Below, piece by piece: positions 1 through 11,693 of a stretch of 64,000 nt of DNA (positions within the stretch are counted from its first letter, which is position 1; every line of letters starts with the position of its first letter). The position numbers were made by a program, and so were the translations under genes. The notes below the pieces were generated by a model. It was not told the DNA's origin, searched no databases, and worked only from the letters and a program-made list of their open reading frames with translations. Origin of the DNA: Aporrectodea caliginosa (taxonomy: Eukaryota; Annelida; Clitellata; Crassiclitellata; Lumbricidae); contig JACEVL010000415.1 of assembly GCA_020284085.1 (NCBI GenBank), forward strand, positions 3,235,227 to 3,299,226, written 5' to 3'.

Positions 1-229
1 ATTACTTGGTACTTTATTTATGTTGCAGCATTTTCGTTAGATTTAACAGTAAGTAAATAACAAACGCATTAAAAAAATTTCTTCACTTCTGAAAATGCGG
101 GCCCCTCAACAGCACCCTTAGCACCCCTTAATGCGGCCCTCAAGGCATTACAATTAAAGCAGCCGACCTATCTCTTCTCCTTGCTCACCCTTTATCAGCC
201 ATAAGCAAATATTGCACTTGATCGGGTTG

Positions 230-550
230 ATCGACAGATACTTTGACTCTTGCTGTGCCACGCACCAGAACTCTATTGCGTTCTCTCGGTAGTTGGTCCA
301 AGGCCGTGGAATTTGCTTCCCTGCTCTTTACATTCTGCCGATTCTTTGTTGTTTTTCAGGTCTATACGTAAGACTCACCTCGTTCAACTCATTTAGACAC
401 CACAGCCTTATTCTCTGGATTCCTCATCAGTTGGATTTCGATCGTGCTTACCCAACAGATTAAGATTCTCAACTACTTGACACGACCATCAGTTGATGCC
501 TTTTGCATTGTAACAATGGCACTACGACAACGGCATTATACAAGTTAGGC
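230..550 (+). pseudogene. LINE reverse-transcriptase 3' end (5'-truncated)
   Basis: Translating from about 286 gives VVGPRPWNLLP followed by a Lys/Arg-rich stretch and a stop near 399. This is the conserved C-terminal tail of CR1/L2-type LINE ORF2 proteins, where the GPxxWNxLP motif lies shortly before the end. The 3' untranslated part (about 484-545, with a 'gaccatcagttgatg' segment) resembles the one after the LINE fragment at 54735-55124, so the two probably belong to one family. Only the last part of the element survives, as expected for 5'-truncated retroposition. Confidence 0.6.
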
Positions 551-887
551 TACTAGATGTTTGTCCGTCCTAAGACGGTAAAATTCCTTCAATGAGGATT
601 TAATATACTGGCAAACAAAAGAAAGAGCTTAGATGGTGATCGAAAGTCCATAAATTCAATAACAATCCCTCTTCCCTTCCACTGGACCTCCCATCCCATC
701 CTCCTGTCCCTCCACTGCCAATCCCCTCTCCTTCCCCGTTCCTATCACCTCCCCTTCCCATCACTGTTCCCCTTCCCTCCCCGTTACCCCTCTGCAACAA
801 TATTGCACAGTATGAATTTTAGACAAATAATTTTGGTATTTATTAAACTTCAAACATAGAAATGTAAAACGAAAATGTACATGCGTG
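551..887. other. No gene seen; pyrimidine-rich low-complexity tract
   Basis: The tract at 664-792 is almost all C and T in imperfect CCTTCCC-like units. The open frame across it on the minus strand is compositional (Gly/Arg/Glu-rich). Nothing else is recognisable. Confidence 0.5.
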
Positions 888-2091
888 CAGTGGCGTACGG
901 AGCTGAAATGCCGCCCGGGGCGACGGCCCAAAATGCCGCCCTTGGCCACTTAATTTTGGATTATGTTATTTTCTCTAACGGATTTCAGTTTTCATGATGA
1001 TCGTCGATCTCATTACTTAGGCCCTATATGCCTACAATTTTATTTTATGAAGTTGACAGCTTCTCTAAGTTCTCTGGATTTATCACTTTTCACTGAATTT
1101 TTTAATTACCCGTTTTAGCTAAGCATTAATTATGTCAACAAAATAGGGGGGGAAGTTTCACAATTGCTGACAAGGGGAGGGGGTACGGTACATTTTGACG
1201 TCAACAAATATTTTCCAATGAATCAACACAGACCCTTCAAAATGGTAGCTTAAACATTAAGTAATGCTAAAATGTATAAAGTGCTTAATGGTTAATACTA
1301 CTAAAAAGCTGGTAATAAACAGTTACTAAACTCATATATTTTGAAATTCGAGATTGCATTTTTTAGTGCAAAAAGATCTAAAATATTATTCTACATGTAT
1401 TGGGCCATTGTGCTTCTTTTTTGTAGGGGATGGTTCTGGGATTGTTGACATAATTTTTTAGGGGGTCCTTCAATGTTTGACAGTTGTTGACAAGGGGAGG
1501 GGTCAACAACTGCCTAAAATTTGTTGACAGCTTAATTAATGGACGACCCCTATAGTCTACATTTTCAACTTACTGAAACCTATATTATTAGATAATAAAA
1601 CATTTTATTGCATGAGTTGCGGAGGTAGAAGAAAAAATATCGGCGCGTAGCTGCGGCACCACCGACTAGGCCTATTGTTTTTTTATATTTTCTCTGCGCT
1701 TCAGCCCCGAATTTTTAATGATTTTTTTCAAAATCCAGCGCAATTATTTGGATTATGGATAATAACATAATATGCTCATATTTAGTTAGGCCTAACACTA
1801 AAAAACTGCTTCCTTTTTCTACAATTATGTCTAGTGTTTAACATAGACCTCTCAGAGTGATGCCGTCCCTAACGGGGGCTTAGGGGCGGCATCGAAAGCC
1901 AAGCCGACTTCACCAAAGTGACGGTTTCTTTCTTTCCTTTCTTCTTTTTCTTCCTTTTTTTCTCTCTCCTACTTTTTCATTTTTATCCAACATTCAATCC
2001 TTTTTAATTTTTCTTCAACCCTATTTTGCCGCCCCTGCACAAGTGCCGCCCGGGGTGACTCGCCCCCCTGCCCCCGTACGGTACGCCACTG
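888..2091. mobile_element. hAT-type non-autonomous DNA transposon (1.2 kb)
   Basis: The left end reads CAGTGGCGTACGG and the right end reads CCGTACGGTACGCCACTG, giving terminal inverted repeats (TIRs) of hAT type. It is flanked by a perfect 8-bp target-site duplication CATGCGTG at 880-887 and 2092-2099. Subterminal segments on both sides contain 'tgccgcccgggg'. There is no transposase-like reading frame. The interior carries a probable second insertion near 1122-1555. Superfamily is inferred from the TSD length and the CAGTGG termini. Confidence 0.85.
1122..1555. mobile_element. Probable decayed element nested in the hAT at 888-2091
   Basis: The segment 'cattaattatgtcaacaaaat' near 1126-1146 recurs inverted near 1520-1545, with an 'acaaggggaggggg' block inside each end. 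This inverted layout suggests a small DNA transposon, perhaps Harbinger-like. I could not define a target-site duplication. Confidence 0.35.
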
Positions 2092-2169
2092 CATGCGTGC
2101 ATCGTGTAATTTTTTTGCCCCCATTGAATTCTAAATTGCAATTATAAAACACAGATCATCGATCAGTGG

Positions 2170-2475
2170 TTGCCTTAAGTGAAGAAGAACAGTCCTGTAA
2201 GCTAACCGAAGAGGCAGCAATGACTGTGAAGTGTTATGACTTCATGTTTTCAGCCTTAATTTGCTCATGAGGGCAGGTGGCCAGTCTTCTCCCTCACCGT
2301 CTGATCTTCCCTCCCACAAAGTATAGTCAGTGTATTCATTGTAGCCGAGTTGACATAGGGGTGCAGGTGAAGCAGAAATCTTGAAACAAATTTTCTTTCC
2401 AGGCAGGAATTTGAAGCCCTAAACTCTCGGTTGACAGTCCAGCACGTTAACCATTAGTTATCTCTATCCAACAGA
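2170..2475 (-). repeat. tRNA-derived SINE, minus orientation (family S1)
   Basis: On the minus strand the 5' part resembles a tRNA-like pol III promoter: a TGGTTAACGTGC A-box-like segment and a GCTTCAAATTCC B-box-like segment about 40 bases later. The body ('gagggaagatcag...gccctcatgag') matches the elements at 34890-35215 (plus strand) and 25034-25146 (minus strand, body only). Three related copies support a dispersed SINE family. Confidence 0.65.
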
Positions 2476-2499
2476 AACTTACTATGAGTTTTTTTATTA

Positions 2500-2870
2500 C
2501 TGAGACAGCCAAAAATCTGCCTATGCATGCAAGCTGTCTTGCTGGCTCTGCTCCTCACTATCTTAGGGATTTTTGTACCCCAGTATCTTCTGTGCACAGT
2601 CTCTCTCCCTTCGGTCCTCGGCCCGTGGTTACTGTACTCGGTTGTCCCGCGGGTGCGTACTTCTAGGCCCAGTCTAGGAGTTTCGCTATTGTTGGTCCCA
2701 ATAGCTGGAACCAGTTACCTCAGTCCTCAGGACTGACCTTTTCTCTATTTCTTTTGACCAGTTCCGCCAGCGCCTGAAAACCATTGAAAACACTGGCCCG
2801 GGTCGGGAGCGCCTCTGTTTTTGAGTGGCGCTATATAAATGCTCGATTATGATTACATGTACATAGATAC
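2500..2870 (+). pseudogene. LINE ORF2 C-terminal fragment, frameshifted
   Basis: Pieces in different frames read as the C-terminal region of CR1/L2-like ORF2: 'PHYLRDFCTPVSS', then GPNSWNQLPQSLRTDLFS and a QRLKT tail near 2695-2780. The 3' end includes 'gagtggcgctatataaatgc', a typical LINE tail that resembles the GCGC repeats found elsewhere in this window. It is broken by at least two frameshifts and is not functional. Confidence 0.7.
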
Positions 2871-3159
2871 ACGCATACATACAACATGCATGCAAGTATA
2901 TTATTTTATGTATGTTTTATGAATGGAAGCATGTAGACAAGTCACAAATGTAAGCCATGTGGGCTATTGTCCCAATCACAAAGATGTTGCCACTTTTGAG
3001 GAACTTGTGGAATCAGTTTTTCATCAATAACTTTAGACGAAATCTGGGAATTGATCCAATCAGCCTACTTGGAAGATAATCATTCGATCGGCTGATCAGA
3101 GCAACATGGTGGACAAGATGAACCTATGTTCTCCATTCAGCCGTGGAATGCATATCAGG

Positions 3160-3405
3160 GTCAGGGAGATGGTTGAATGGTAACATGGCACAAAGATCAG
3201 AAGGACGTGGGTTCAACACCCACTAGCCCCATACGGTTGACTCAGCCTTCCACGCCCTATGATAACTGTAAAATGAGCAGGACAGATGGGCGCCTTGAAG
3301 GCTGCCATGCAGTTAAATTCGATTCCTGTTAAACTTGTTATCATCTGTTACCACTATATCACATAATCAGTTTGAATTAATAAACAAATATTATCATTAT
3401 TATTA
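3160..3405 (+). repeat. tRNA-derived SINE (family S2) with ATT tail
   Basis: Starts with a tRNA-like segment ('ggttgaatggtaacatggcac' as A-box region, 'gtgggttcaacaccc' as B-box region) and ends in a short (ATT)n tail at about 3392-3405. It has no close second copy here, so it is assigned on promoter-box layout and tail only. Confidence 0.5.
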
Positions 3406-3492
3406 TGAAGGGATATTTTGAAAACCAATAACTCAGCAGAATGATGGCATCAGACTTTGTGAACTTCTTGGTCTCTGCCATTAATTAAACTA

Positions 3493-3680
3493 CATAGGAG
3501 AGACATGCTTTGTAGGCTGCTATTAGCGCCGTGTATTGCAGGCTGTCTGTTCTGTTAGTAGTTAAGATTTATGTCTTCTGTCATATGTGCTCTTGTGAAT
3601 TGTTTCAATTGCATAACATGTAAATGTACAGCGCAGTGCGTTTGTCAGGCGCTTCAATAAAGAAAAGATTATTATTATTA
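3493..3680 (+). repeat. SINE body, head missing (family S3)
   Basis: The body from 'gtaggctgctattagcgccgtg' to 'gcttcaataaagaaaag' plus (ATT)n is nearly identical to 10970-11150. Here the tRNA-like head is absent or unrecognisable, so this copy is 5'-truncated. Confidence 0.65.
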
Positions 3681-4599
3681 TACAACTTTATTGATTCACT
3701 GAAGAGAAACCGAGTTTACTCGACACACACAACATTGAACAATACATGAGGACCATGCTCAATAGATTAAAAGAATCATTGCTGATTATGGAAGGCATTC
3801 AAATCTGGACTATTTAAGAGGAATAGCATACAATCTTGATTTACACGAGTTAATAACTTTCTCGAGTTACAAGACTCCAAGATACAATCAGAGCTGTTTT
3901 TGTAATAGAGGATTACAAGTTTATATTTTTATATTTCATGGTCATTTCTCACATACATGTATTTAGTTGTTTTCATTGTTTGCCGGAATTACAAGCACTT
4001 TCAAATTTTTCCCCATATCATTTTTGCCTTTATCATCGTGCACTTGCTTTAACGTTCATCATTTTTAATTATGACTTTGCCCTTTTGACTGTGCCCTTGA
4101 CAGTGAACCAATAAAGATTCTCCTACCACACTATCTCACCCAGTAGTTTTAATTTCGGTTTCTCTACGGTTCAGTGGAGATTGAAAAAACACAAATTCTG
4201 TGAATTGAGGCATTGAGCTCCAGAGAGGCCTAACATGATGTAGTTTATCAATGGGGTTAGGCGATCAACGCCCCAATTATGAATCACTATCACCCCACAG
4301 TCCAACATTTCTCAAAGACATACAACTGTGATTAAAAATACTAAAAGATCTCAATACATATTTCACAGAAAGTTTAACAACCAAAAATTGTTCATTAAAC
4401 ACTATCGTGACATTTGCAACTAATTTTTGACATCAGGAAAATAAATTATAACAGAAAACATATTTTTATTTGTCCTAAAAAGTGCACAATTAATGAGATG
4501 CTAAGCAATATGTCAAACAGTTAATCAGAAATTCATCAAAACATTTATACACACCTGGAAATTTAGATATTAAACAGACCATATAGAATGTCCAATAAT
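3681..4599. other. No gene or clear repeat recognised
   Basis: AT-rich sequence with short open frames only. I see nothing assignable. Confidence 0.4.
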
Positions 4600-4649
4600 A
4601 ACAATAACAATAATACCAATACCACTACCACTACCACAACCAATACTTT

Positions 4650-4681
<32 letters not shown>

Positions 4682-4717
4682 ATAATAATAATAGTAATAA
4701 TAATAATAATAATAATA
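4600..4717. repeat. Imperfect trinucleotide array (ACT/AAT)
   Basis: Imperfect CAATA and CTACTA units grade into (AAT)n at about 4680-4716. Confidence 0.8.
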
Positions 4718-4736
4718 AAATGTTGTGCTATTGACT

Positions 4737-5241
4737 TCCAACAAGTCTGTGAGTGTATCTGCTTCAAACTGGCACTCCTCATGTACAGAGCACCCACAGA
4801 TCATCTGCCATCCTACTTATCTTCCATGGTCACACTTTGCAACTCTGTCAAAGGCCTATCCTCTCTGGATCAACATCTGCTGGAAAGTATGTTGTTCCTG
4901 GTACATGACTAGGCCAGTGTTCATTCACAGTTACTGTCCATCCTCCTCAAGTTCACAACTCTCTCAGCAAGACTGTCTTCTGCTATAAACTGAAAACATA
5001 CCTTAACCAATAAACTTATGGCTGTCCGGCTTCAACGTGCACCTCTGAACTTTGTAAGGATGGCATTATCAAATTACAGTTGTATTGTATTGTGCTATAC
5101 TCTCCTTTCAAACATTGTAATATTGCCTCTATAGTGTTTCTTTCCGTGTAGTATGCAACATACTGGACTGGGAGCGCTCCTGTGTAGGTTTCTTGAAGGA
5201 GTGCTATACAAGTCCCCAGAATGAATGAATGAATGAATGAA
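4737..5241 (+). pseudogene. LINE ORF2 3' end with AATG tail
   Basis: Frameshifted translations give a short C-terminal RT tail ending with 'LSKTVFCYKLKTYLNQ' near 4995. A 3' untranslated region follows, containing 'gggagcgctcctgtgtagg...tgctatacaagtcc', and ends in (AATG)n at about 5219-5241. The short tandem tail is typical of CR1/L2-type LINEs. Strongly decayed. Confidence 0.55.
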
Positions 5242-7865
5242 CATGTCTTGGTATAACTGACTAACCTACTTATCTCCATGCCACATTTTACATACAAGTG
5301 CAGAGATACATCTTTTTCAAGTTTCATCTTGACAGTTCATTGATTTGACCCTACACGTGCTTTGTTTAGTCATCAGCTGCAAAGTCCATCCTAATCAGCT
5401 GGAATTTTTCAAGTATTATTATTATTACATGTACCATGGTATTATCAGAATTTTTACTTCTTCTAAGTTAATTAGCTTTGCTTTACCTACAATTTTATCA
5501 TGAGGTCTAGAACATCCTGCTTTTCTACAGACAATTACCACAATGATAACTTTTGCAACCAACAGAGTAAGTCAAATGACACGACGATCATTCTCACCAA
5601 ATAACCCAAAGAATAGTGCTACTTTGCCAACAGTAAAATAAATCCAGCACTGGTAAAGTTGTGGCAATGGTAAAGTACATGCTGCACTTGATAAAATACA
5701 TGCAGTGGTAAAGTGAGCAAAAAGTAACTGCTGAAGCATGCTGCAGAGAGAGTCATGGCAAACCCAACAAATATGTAGGTTGTGACAAGAAAGCATATTG
5801 TCCAAGCGTTCATTTGCAGGCAGTTGTCATTCAACTCAAAAATATGACTTAAAGTGTATTTCCTCATCTTTCCAATCGCTGAATCTTATTAACATTGATC
5901 TGTGTACAGTATGCTGAATGCAAAAGTGACCACAACATCTCTGCAGTCTTCAGTCAGGATAGTAGTTAATTGCATGTCAGCCCACTGGTTCTCTTAGCCT
6001 AACCCACACAACCATTTGTGTATGGCTCAAACCTACACAAGTCACTCACAGACATATACACTCACACAGCAACACACAAATTGTAAAACAGTTTTTTAGG
6101 TTCAAAAATTACATAACATATTTCTCTATTAATCATGACACACTTGCATTTGAATTGTAAAGGCTCGTATGAATGTATGTAAGGCTAAAACTTGACCTTT
6201 CTTGCTCCTCAACAAAAGTCAGACCTATAACAGTGACAAGTTCACACCCAAATGCCACCACTATGGAGAATCAAGCCATTTACAGCCATCAACTGCATTC
6301 AAATACGATGTCCAGAATTGGCACAACAGGATTTACTGTGGCCTACAGACCACTTTGTCACAAGTCAATACTGTACACTATTGTACATAATGATGGTCTA
6401 TGATTAAAGTTCTAAACTCTAAGTTACGACCATACATGAAGAAACTCTCACAAAGTTGGAATTGGGTTTGATATTGCACTGGATTGGACTGGGGTTGCTA
6501 CAAAAATTACAAAAGTGAAACCACATGTTTCCATCACAAATTGTAAAACTTAGCAATTTTCTAAAGGCATAAGTCAATTTGTGACTACTTCTGAGAAAGT
6601 CAGATTAAAGTTTACCATAACTACAACCCAAGTCGCTGTGCCTAGGAGTTGTGAATATTTAAGACTGAAGTGAATAAACTGCACCATATTCATAAGCCAT
6701 CAGAAAAATCCATAGAAACTGGTAACAATGAATATTTCCATATTTGTAATTTCCACAATATCTTAACTGCGGGTACTTCTGTCTCTTCCCATACTCTTAT
6801 GACTTTTCTTTGCTCACGGGGCTTTTGCAACTGAGAGCTCCTCTGACTACAAGTACTGTGAGAGGTGCTTTAGAAATCCGTAAATACAATACAATACAAT
6901 AATCGATGCAAACCACTTAAAATTAGAACCCCTAGGATACGTTAAATGAAGTATTTTTGGGGACATTGTAATAAACTGAGAAAACCTCCTAGACAGCAAA
7001 CTTTACATAAAGACTTTGATAGCTTTGACAGTGAGTTAGCTCTAAGATCAGAGGCAATAGATATGCAAAGAACTCATTCTGACTCAGTCAACTTTTATAC
7101 CTTCTGAGCAAAATTTCTCGCAAAGTTACTTTTCCGAATTTGTGAGGAATTTCTCATACATGCTTACAATTAGTTAAACTGCAGTTACAGTGTGTTAGCT
7201 GTTAGTAGACATTACATTTAAAAGCATAACATATCCAACGAATGGAGTGTTTTGACAATAGTGATTCATCTATGCACCTAGTCACAGTATTTCCTAAAGT
7301 TATTCAAAAGCCCCAGGCTCTCGTGCAGAGATGCCCCACCCCCCACATCAGAAGCCCTGGCCAAAATAAAAATTGTAAAAAAATGACTTGAAAGAAAGTA
7401 AGACATTTGTTACCTGAACAGCCTGTGAAAGAGAGCCGATTTTTTCCTAAATTTAAGACTCTCAGGTGGAGATGATTCTCTGTGAATGGCCTTGCTCATT
7501 GACTGCCTGACATTGGGTTCACAGTCATGCCTCTAGGATTCATGATACTACCCCACAACCATAAAGCACCTGCACCAGCCCCCCACTTGGCACCTCAATC
7601 CATCTCGGCTAATAGTTCCAATCAACTACATCAACTAAACCTTGTCTCTGCCAAATGCTACGTCACAACGACAATAATGTAACATATTGTAATAAATGAA
7701 CCATGTGACTCTTGATGTGTCTTAGTCTCAGGACAATGTCATTAGGTTCTGCAGTGTTATTGGTAAAAACGTGCTTGTTCTAGCCAAAAGCTTTAGAACT
7801 GCATGTTCAGTTTTGTTTGTCAACAGATATGTAAGTTCTTCAATGTCATTCAAGTCTAAATTCAT
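5242..7865. other. No gene seen; one possible LINE tail
   Basis: Many short open frames without recognisable similarity. At about 6790-6895 'gagaggtgctttagaaatccgtaaatacaatac' with an (ATACA)n end looks like another LINE 3' tail on the plus strand. At 7728-7865 there is unique sequence running into the satellite that follows. Confidence 0.4.
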
Positions 7866-8804
7866 TAGGAAGTCATTAGATATGAAGTCATTAGATATAC
7901 AAGTCATTAGATAGAAGTCATTAGATATAGAAGTCATTAGATATAGAAGTCATTACAAGATATAGAAGTCATTAGATATAGAAGTCATTAGATATAGAAG
8001 TCATTAGATATAGAAGTCATTAGATATAGAAGTCAGATATACAAGTCATTAGATAGAAGTCATTAGATATAGAAGTCATTAGATATAGAAGTCATTAGAT
8101 ATAGAAGTCATTAGATATAGAAGTCATTAGATATAGAAGTCATTAGATATAGAAGATATACAAGTCATTAGATATAGAAGTCATTAGATATAGAAGTCAT
8201 TAGATATAGAAGTCATTAGATATAGAAGTCATTAGATATAGAAGTCATTAGTCATTAGATATAGAAGTCATTAGATATAAAAGTCATTAGATATAGAATT
8301 CATTAGATATAGAAGTCATTAGATATAGAAGTCAGAAGTCATCATTAGATATAGTCATTAGATATAGAAGTCATTAGATATAGAAGTCATTAGATATAGA
8401 AGTCATTAGATATAGAAGTCATTAGATATACAAGTCATTAGATATAGAAGTCATTAGATATAGAAGTCATTAGATATAGAAGTCATTTAGAAGTCATTAG
8501 AAGTCATTAGATATAGAAGTCATTAGATATACAAGTCATTAGATATACAAGTCATTAGATATACAAGTCATTAGATACAGAAGTCATTAGATATACAAGT
8601 CATAGAATTCATTAGATATAGAAAGTCATTAGATATAGAAGTCATTAGATATAGAAGTCATTAGATATACAAGTCATTAGAAGTCATTAGATATAGAAGT
8701 CATTAGATATAGAAGTCATTAGATATAGAAGTCATTAGATATAGAAGTCATTAGATATAGAAGTCATTAGATATAGAAGTCATTAGATATAGAAGTCATT
8801 AGCT
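7866..8804. repeat. 16-bp satellite array (TTAGATATAGAAGTCA)n
   Basis: About 940 bases of a 16-bp unit, TTAGATATAGAAGTCA, in roughly 55-60 copies. Variants replace 'gaag' with 'caag', and several units are shortened (for example at 8141-8165, 8236-8260 and 8330-8350). The array starts with degenerate units near 7850 and ends sharply at 8804. It has no spacers and is not coding. Confidence 0.97.
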
Positions 8805-9440
8805 AAGACTAGATAAACTGCAATAGTAAATTTTAATACTGGAGGAGAAACTAATCATCACGCTAGCATAATTGATGATAACGTTCATTAAGCACAAAAA
8901 GTCGTTAATAATCACGCACCGCTCAGATAACTAGACAGTCAAACTTGGCAGGCTCCCACATGTACTATGCACAAACAGATTACCAATCAGACTCTACACA
9001 GAATATCATGTTCAGACTTTCTGGATTACTGCACTGCATGGCAGACATGGAAAGATGATGGGTGTTGAAGTCCGCAGTACACGGTAACCTCACCATCCAG
9101 CAGTGTTAGTTCCTTGCCGATGGGGAAGATATTGTCTGGATACCTCTCGAACTACAGATTACACGTTTCATTGACAGCCGGCAAATGTAATGTAATAATG
9201 CAAAGCAATAGTAATGCCATGAAAAAATCTTCTGTAGCTACAGTAAATGCTTTGGAAACGGCTAGACACAGACACACTGACACACAGACACACACACACC
9301 AATATAATACACAGTTTACACACTCACAAAAGTACATATACTGTACATAACTAGTTTCAACTCAGATGGTAAGAGTCCCCAAAACCTACAAACAGGTGGG
9401 AATAAAAACATGCAAACACAAGAAAATTGAAGGAGCACTA
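8805..9440. other. No gene seen; ATCACG motif cluster and small CA tract
   Basis: At 8850-8930 there are several 'atcacg' and 'gttaataatcacgc' motifs, resembling clusters at 34415-34500 and 37620-37710. A CACA-rich tract lies at about 9264-9330. No gene is recognised. Confidence 0.4.
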
Positions 9441-10073
9441 GGAAAAACAGATGGAAATAAGAATGGAGATCAGTCCAGGGAAATCAATTAGAGGGGTACA
9501 GGAGCAACCAATTACAATCAGCATAAGAAGATGTTAGAAATTGAGAGTATTAGAGTAAGTAGGACGATGAATCAGGAACTACAAAACTAAGTGAAAAGAT
9601 ATGGAAACAATAAGAATGAATTATGAATATGTAAAATACATACGGATAAAGAGGAAGAGCCGCATCAACTTAAAGATAACATCAACAAGTAGCAAAGGGT
9701 ACAGAGACAGAGGAAAGAAAGGTGAAATAAGAGGGAAATCAAAGAATTAAGGTTGAAAGAAACATATGGATGAGTAATGGAGGTAGGAAATGAATGAGAA
9801 GATGAGTAAAGGAAGTTTAATAGGTATGAGAATCAGTCAAGCAGAAAGGAAATAAATACAAGAATTAGTATAAGAAGTAGAAATAAGTGGGAGGATAAAA
9901 CAGAAGGATGAAAAATAGTGGGAGAACGAGCATAGAATCCTAGAAATAAATGAACGGATAAGTAAAGGATGATGGAAATGTCTGGATGATGAATAAAGGA
10001 GTAAGAAAATAAGTAGGATGAGTAAAAGAGCATGGAAATAAGTGAAAAGACAGGGAAAGATAGCAGTGCTATT
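9440..10073. repeat. Purine-rich minisatellite, left part
   Basis: Degenerate tandem units of about 30-36 bases resembling 'atggaaataagtggaaggatgagtaaagg'. The same units continue at 10551-10899 beyond the inserted hAT. The minus-strand open frames here (Ser/Leu/Phe-rich) come from base composition. Confidence 0.75.
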
Positions 10074-10550
10074 TAAGTTAACTAAAACTGAAAGTAACTT
10101 TATCGTAAACTGAAAAGTTCTATTTCAGTTAACTGAAACTAAAACTGAAACGTTTTGAAAACTTTAACTAAAACTAAACTGAAAAGTATAAAACTAGAAC
10201 TAAAACTAACCTTGAAAGTTGGAAACTGAATTAATTTTCTCTGTGAGGGTCGCAATTGAGTGGCGGACATGTCTACAATGGTTAGTTGCGACTGCTTCAA
10301 ACTGCAGCTGAGATGGATGAAAGTATAAATTTAACCAGATCTGTCGTTCTTGCTAATCAAAATGATTGTCATTTATAAAAACTATATTTAATTGCTTCTG
10401 TTGAATATTTACAAAACTAAATTAAAACTGAAAAGTTCTGAAAACTGAAACTAAAACTGAAAAGAGTTGAAAACTATAACTAAAACTAAACTGGAAAGTT
10501 AAAACAAAACAAAAACTGATACTGAAAAGTAAACTGAAACTTAAACACTG
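10074..10550. mobile_element. hAT-type MITE with AACTGAAACTAA subterminal arrays
   Basis: Left end CAGTGCTATTTAAGTTAAC, right end (reverse complement) CAGTGTTTAAGTTTCAGTTT. Next to both ends are arrays of 'aactaaaactgaaa' in the same orientation. Flanking octamers are AAAGATAG (10066-10073) and GAAGATAA (10551-10558), which match at 6 of 8. It sits inside a minisatellite, whose units resume on the other side. Confidence 0.65.
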
Positions 10551-10899
10551 GAAGATAAACTGAGAAGGATGAGTAACGAAGGCTGGAAATAAGAGGTAGG
10601 ATGGGTAGAGGGCATTTCAAGTGGAAGGATGGAGCACATGATGATTGAAATAAGTGGAAAGATGAGTCCAGGATGGAAATAAATGGAAGGATGAGCAACA
10701 GAGCATAGAAATAAGTGGCAGAATGAGTAGAAGAGGACGGAAATAAGATGGGTAGAAGTAGAAGATGATGGAAATAAGTGGAAGGAAATGAAACAGAGGA
10801 TGGAATATGTCAAAGGATAATAAAATAGTATCGAAATGAGTGATCACATGAGAAAAGGACAGAAACAAGCAAGAGGACAAGTATATGGAAATATATCGG
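10551..10899. repeat. Purine-rich minisatellite, right part
   Basis: Continuation of the 9440-10073 array after the hAT insertion, with the clearest units at about 10590-10800 ('ggaaataagtggaaggatgag'). Confidence 0.75.
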
Positions 10900-11150
10900 G
10901 GGTCCATTGGATAACACACTGGCATAGAGAGCGAGAGGTACCAAGATCGATTCCATAGGCGGACAGGCTGCTTTGCAGGCTGCTATTAGCGCCGTGTATT
11001 GCAGGCTGTCTGTTCTGTTAGTAGTTAAGATTTATGTCTTCTGTCATTTGTGTTCTTGTGAATTGTTTAATTGTCAGGACATGTAAATGTACAGCGCTGT
11101 GCCTTTGTCAAGCGCTTCAATAAAGAAAAGATATTATTATTATTATTATA
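10900..11150 (+). repeat. tRNA-derived SINE, full-length copy (family S3)
   Basis: A tRNA-like head ('tccattggataacacactggc' and B-box-like 'gatcgattcc') is followed by the body 'ctgctattagcgccgtg...gcttcaataaag' and an (ATT)n tail. The body is nearly the same as 3493-3680. Confidence 0.7.
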
Positions 11151-11533
11151 TATGATGCAAAATTCTATAGCACCACTCTGAAATGCTCCAGGTGTCTGGA
11201 AGACGGAAACAGAAGAAAGGCAAGGAACAGGGATAGAACGTCATCTGGAGAGAAACAGAAAGGTCAGAAACATTTCTGTTAATGTCTCTTGCGAAGGTAG
11301 TTTTTATCTTTTCGTGACTATATTATTTTTTCATCATTATTGTAGATCTTATAAACGGTTCCACTGTCGCCCACGAGTAATCGCAAATCAATATAATGGC
11401 ACTAAGCAGTTGTGTGTTTAAGGTTCCTACGTAATAACAACTGTCTTGGTTGAAGCTCAAATCATCACACGTTCTGTGTTAACGGAAAGTTATATACCAA
11501 TGCACCATTTCACATCCATGTGCTATCATGGGG
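11151..11533. other. No gene seen
   Basis: Mixed unique sequence after the SINE tail. Nothing recognisable. Confidence 0.4.
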
Positions 11534-11693
11534 CAGCACACTGAAGCGTAGGGACCCTGGGCAAGTCCTTCACTCACAATTGCTCATGCGCTTCGGCGTG
11601 AGACTCCGATTCAGTGTCCGCGCTGTAGTCAGGAGCGCCTCTGAGTAGAAATCTTGAAGGGGCGCTTATAACAAGTACTCATACATACATTTT
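11534..11693 (-). repeat. 'GCGC' SINE-like repeat, minus orientation
   Basis: The reverse complement closely matches 42496-42652, from 'cttgttatagcgccccttcaag' to 'gcccagggtccctacg'. The conserved core includes 'gcaattgcgagtgaaggac'. Shorter relatives lie at 23895-23960, 59905-59990, 61095-61160 and 63400-63465. Whether this is a SINE or a mobilised LINE 3' end is unclear. Confidence 0.7.

Noticed and set aside
5016..5327. 103-codon minus-strand open frame
   Set aside because: It runs antisense to a LINE 3' untranslated region and includes its AATG tail.
7866..8804. Possible CRISPR-like array
   Set aside because: The units are contiguous 16-mers without unique spacers, and the context is eukaryotic.
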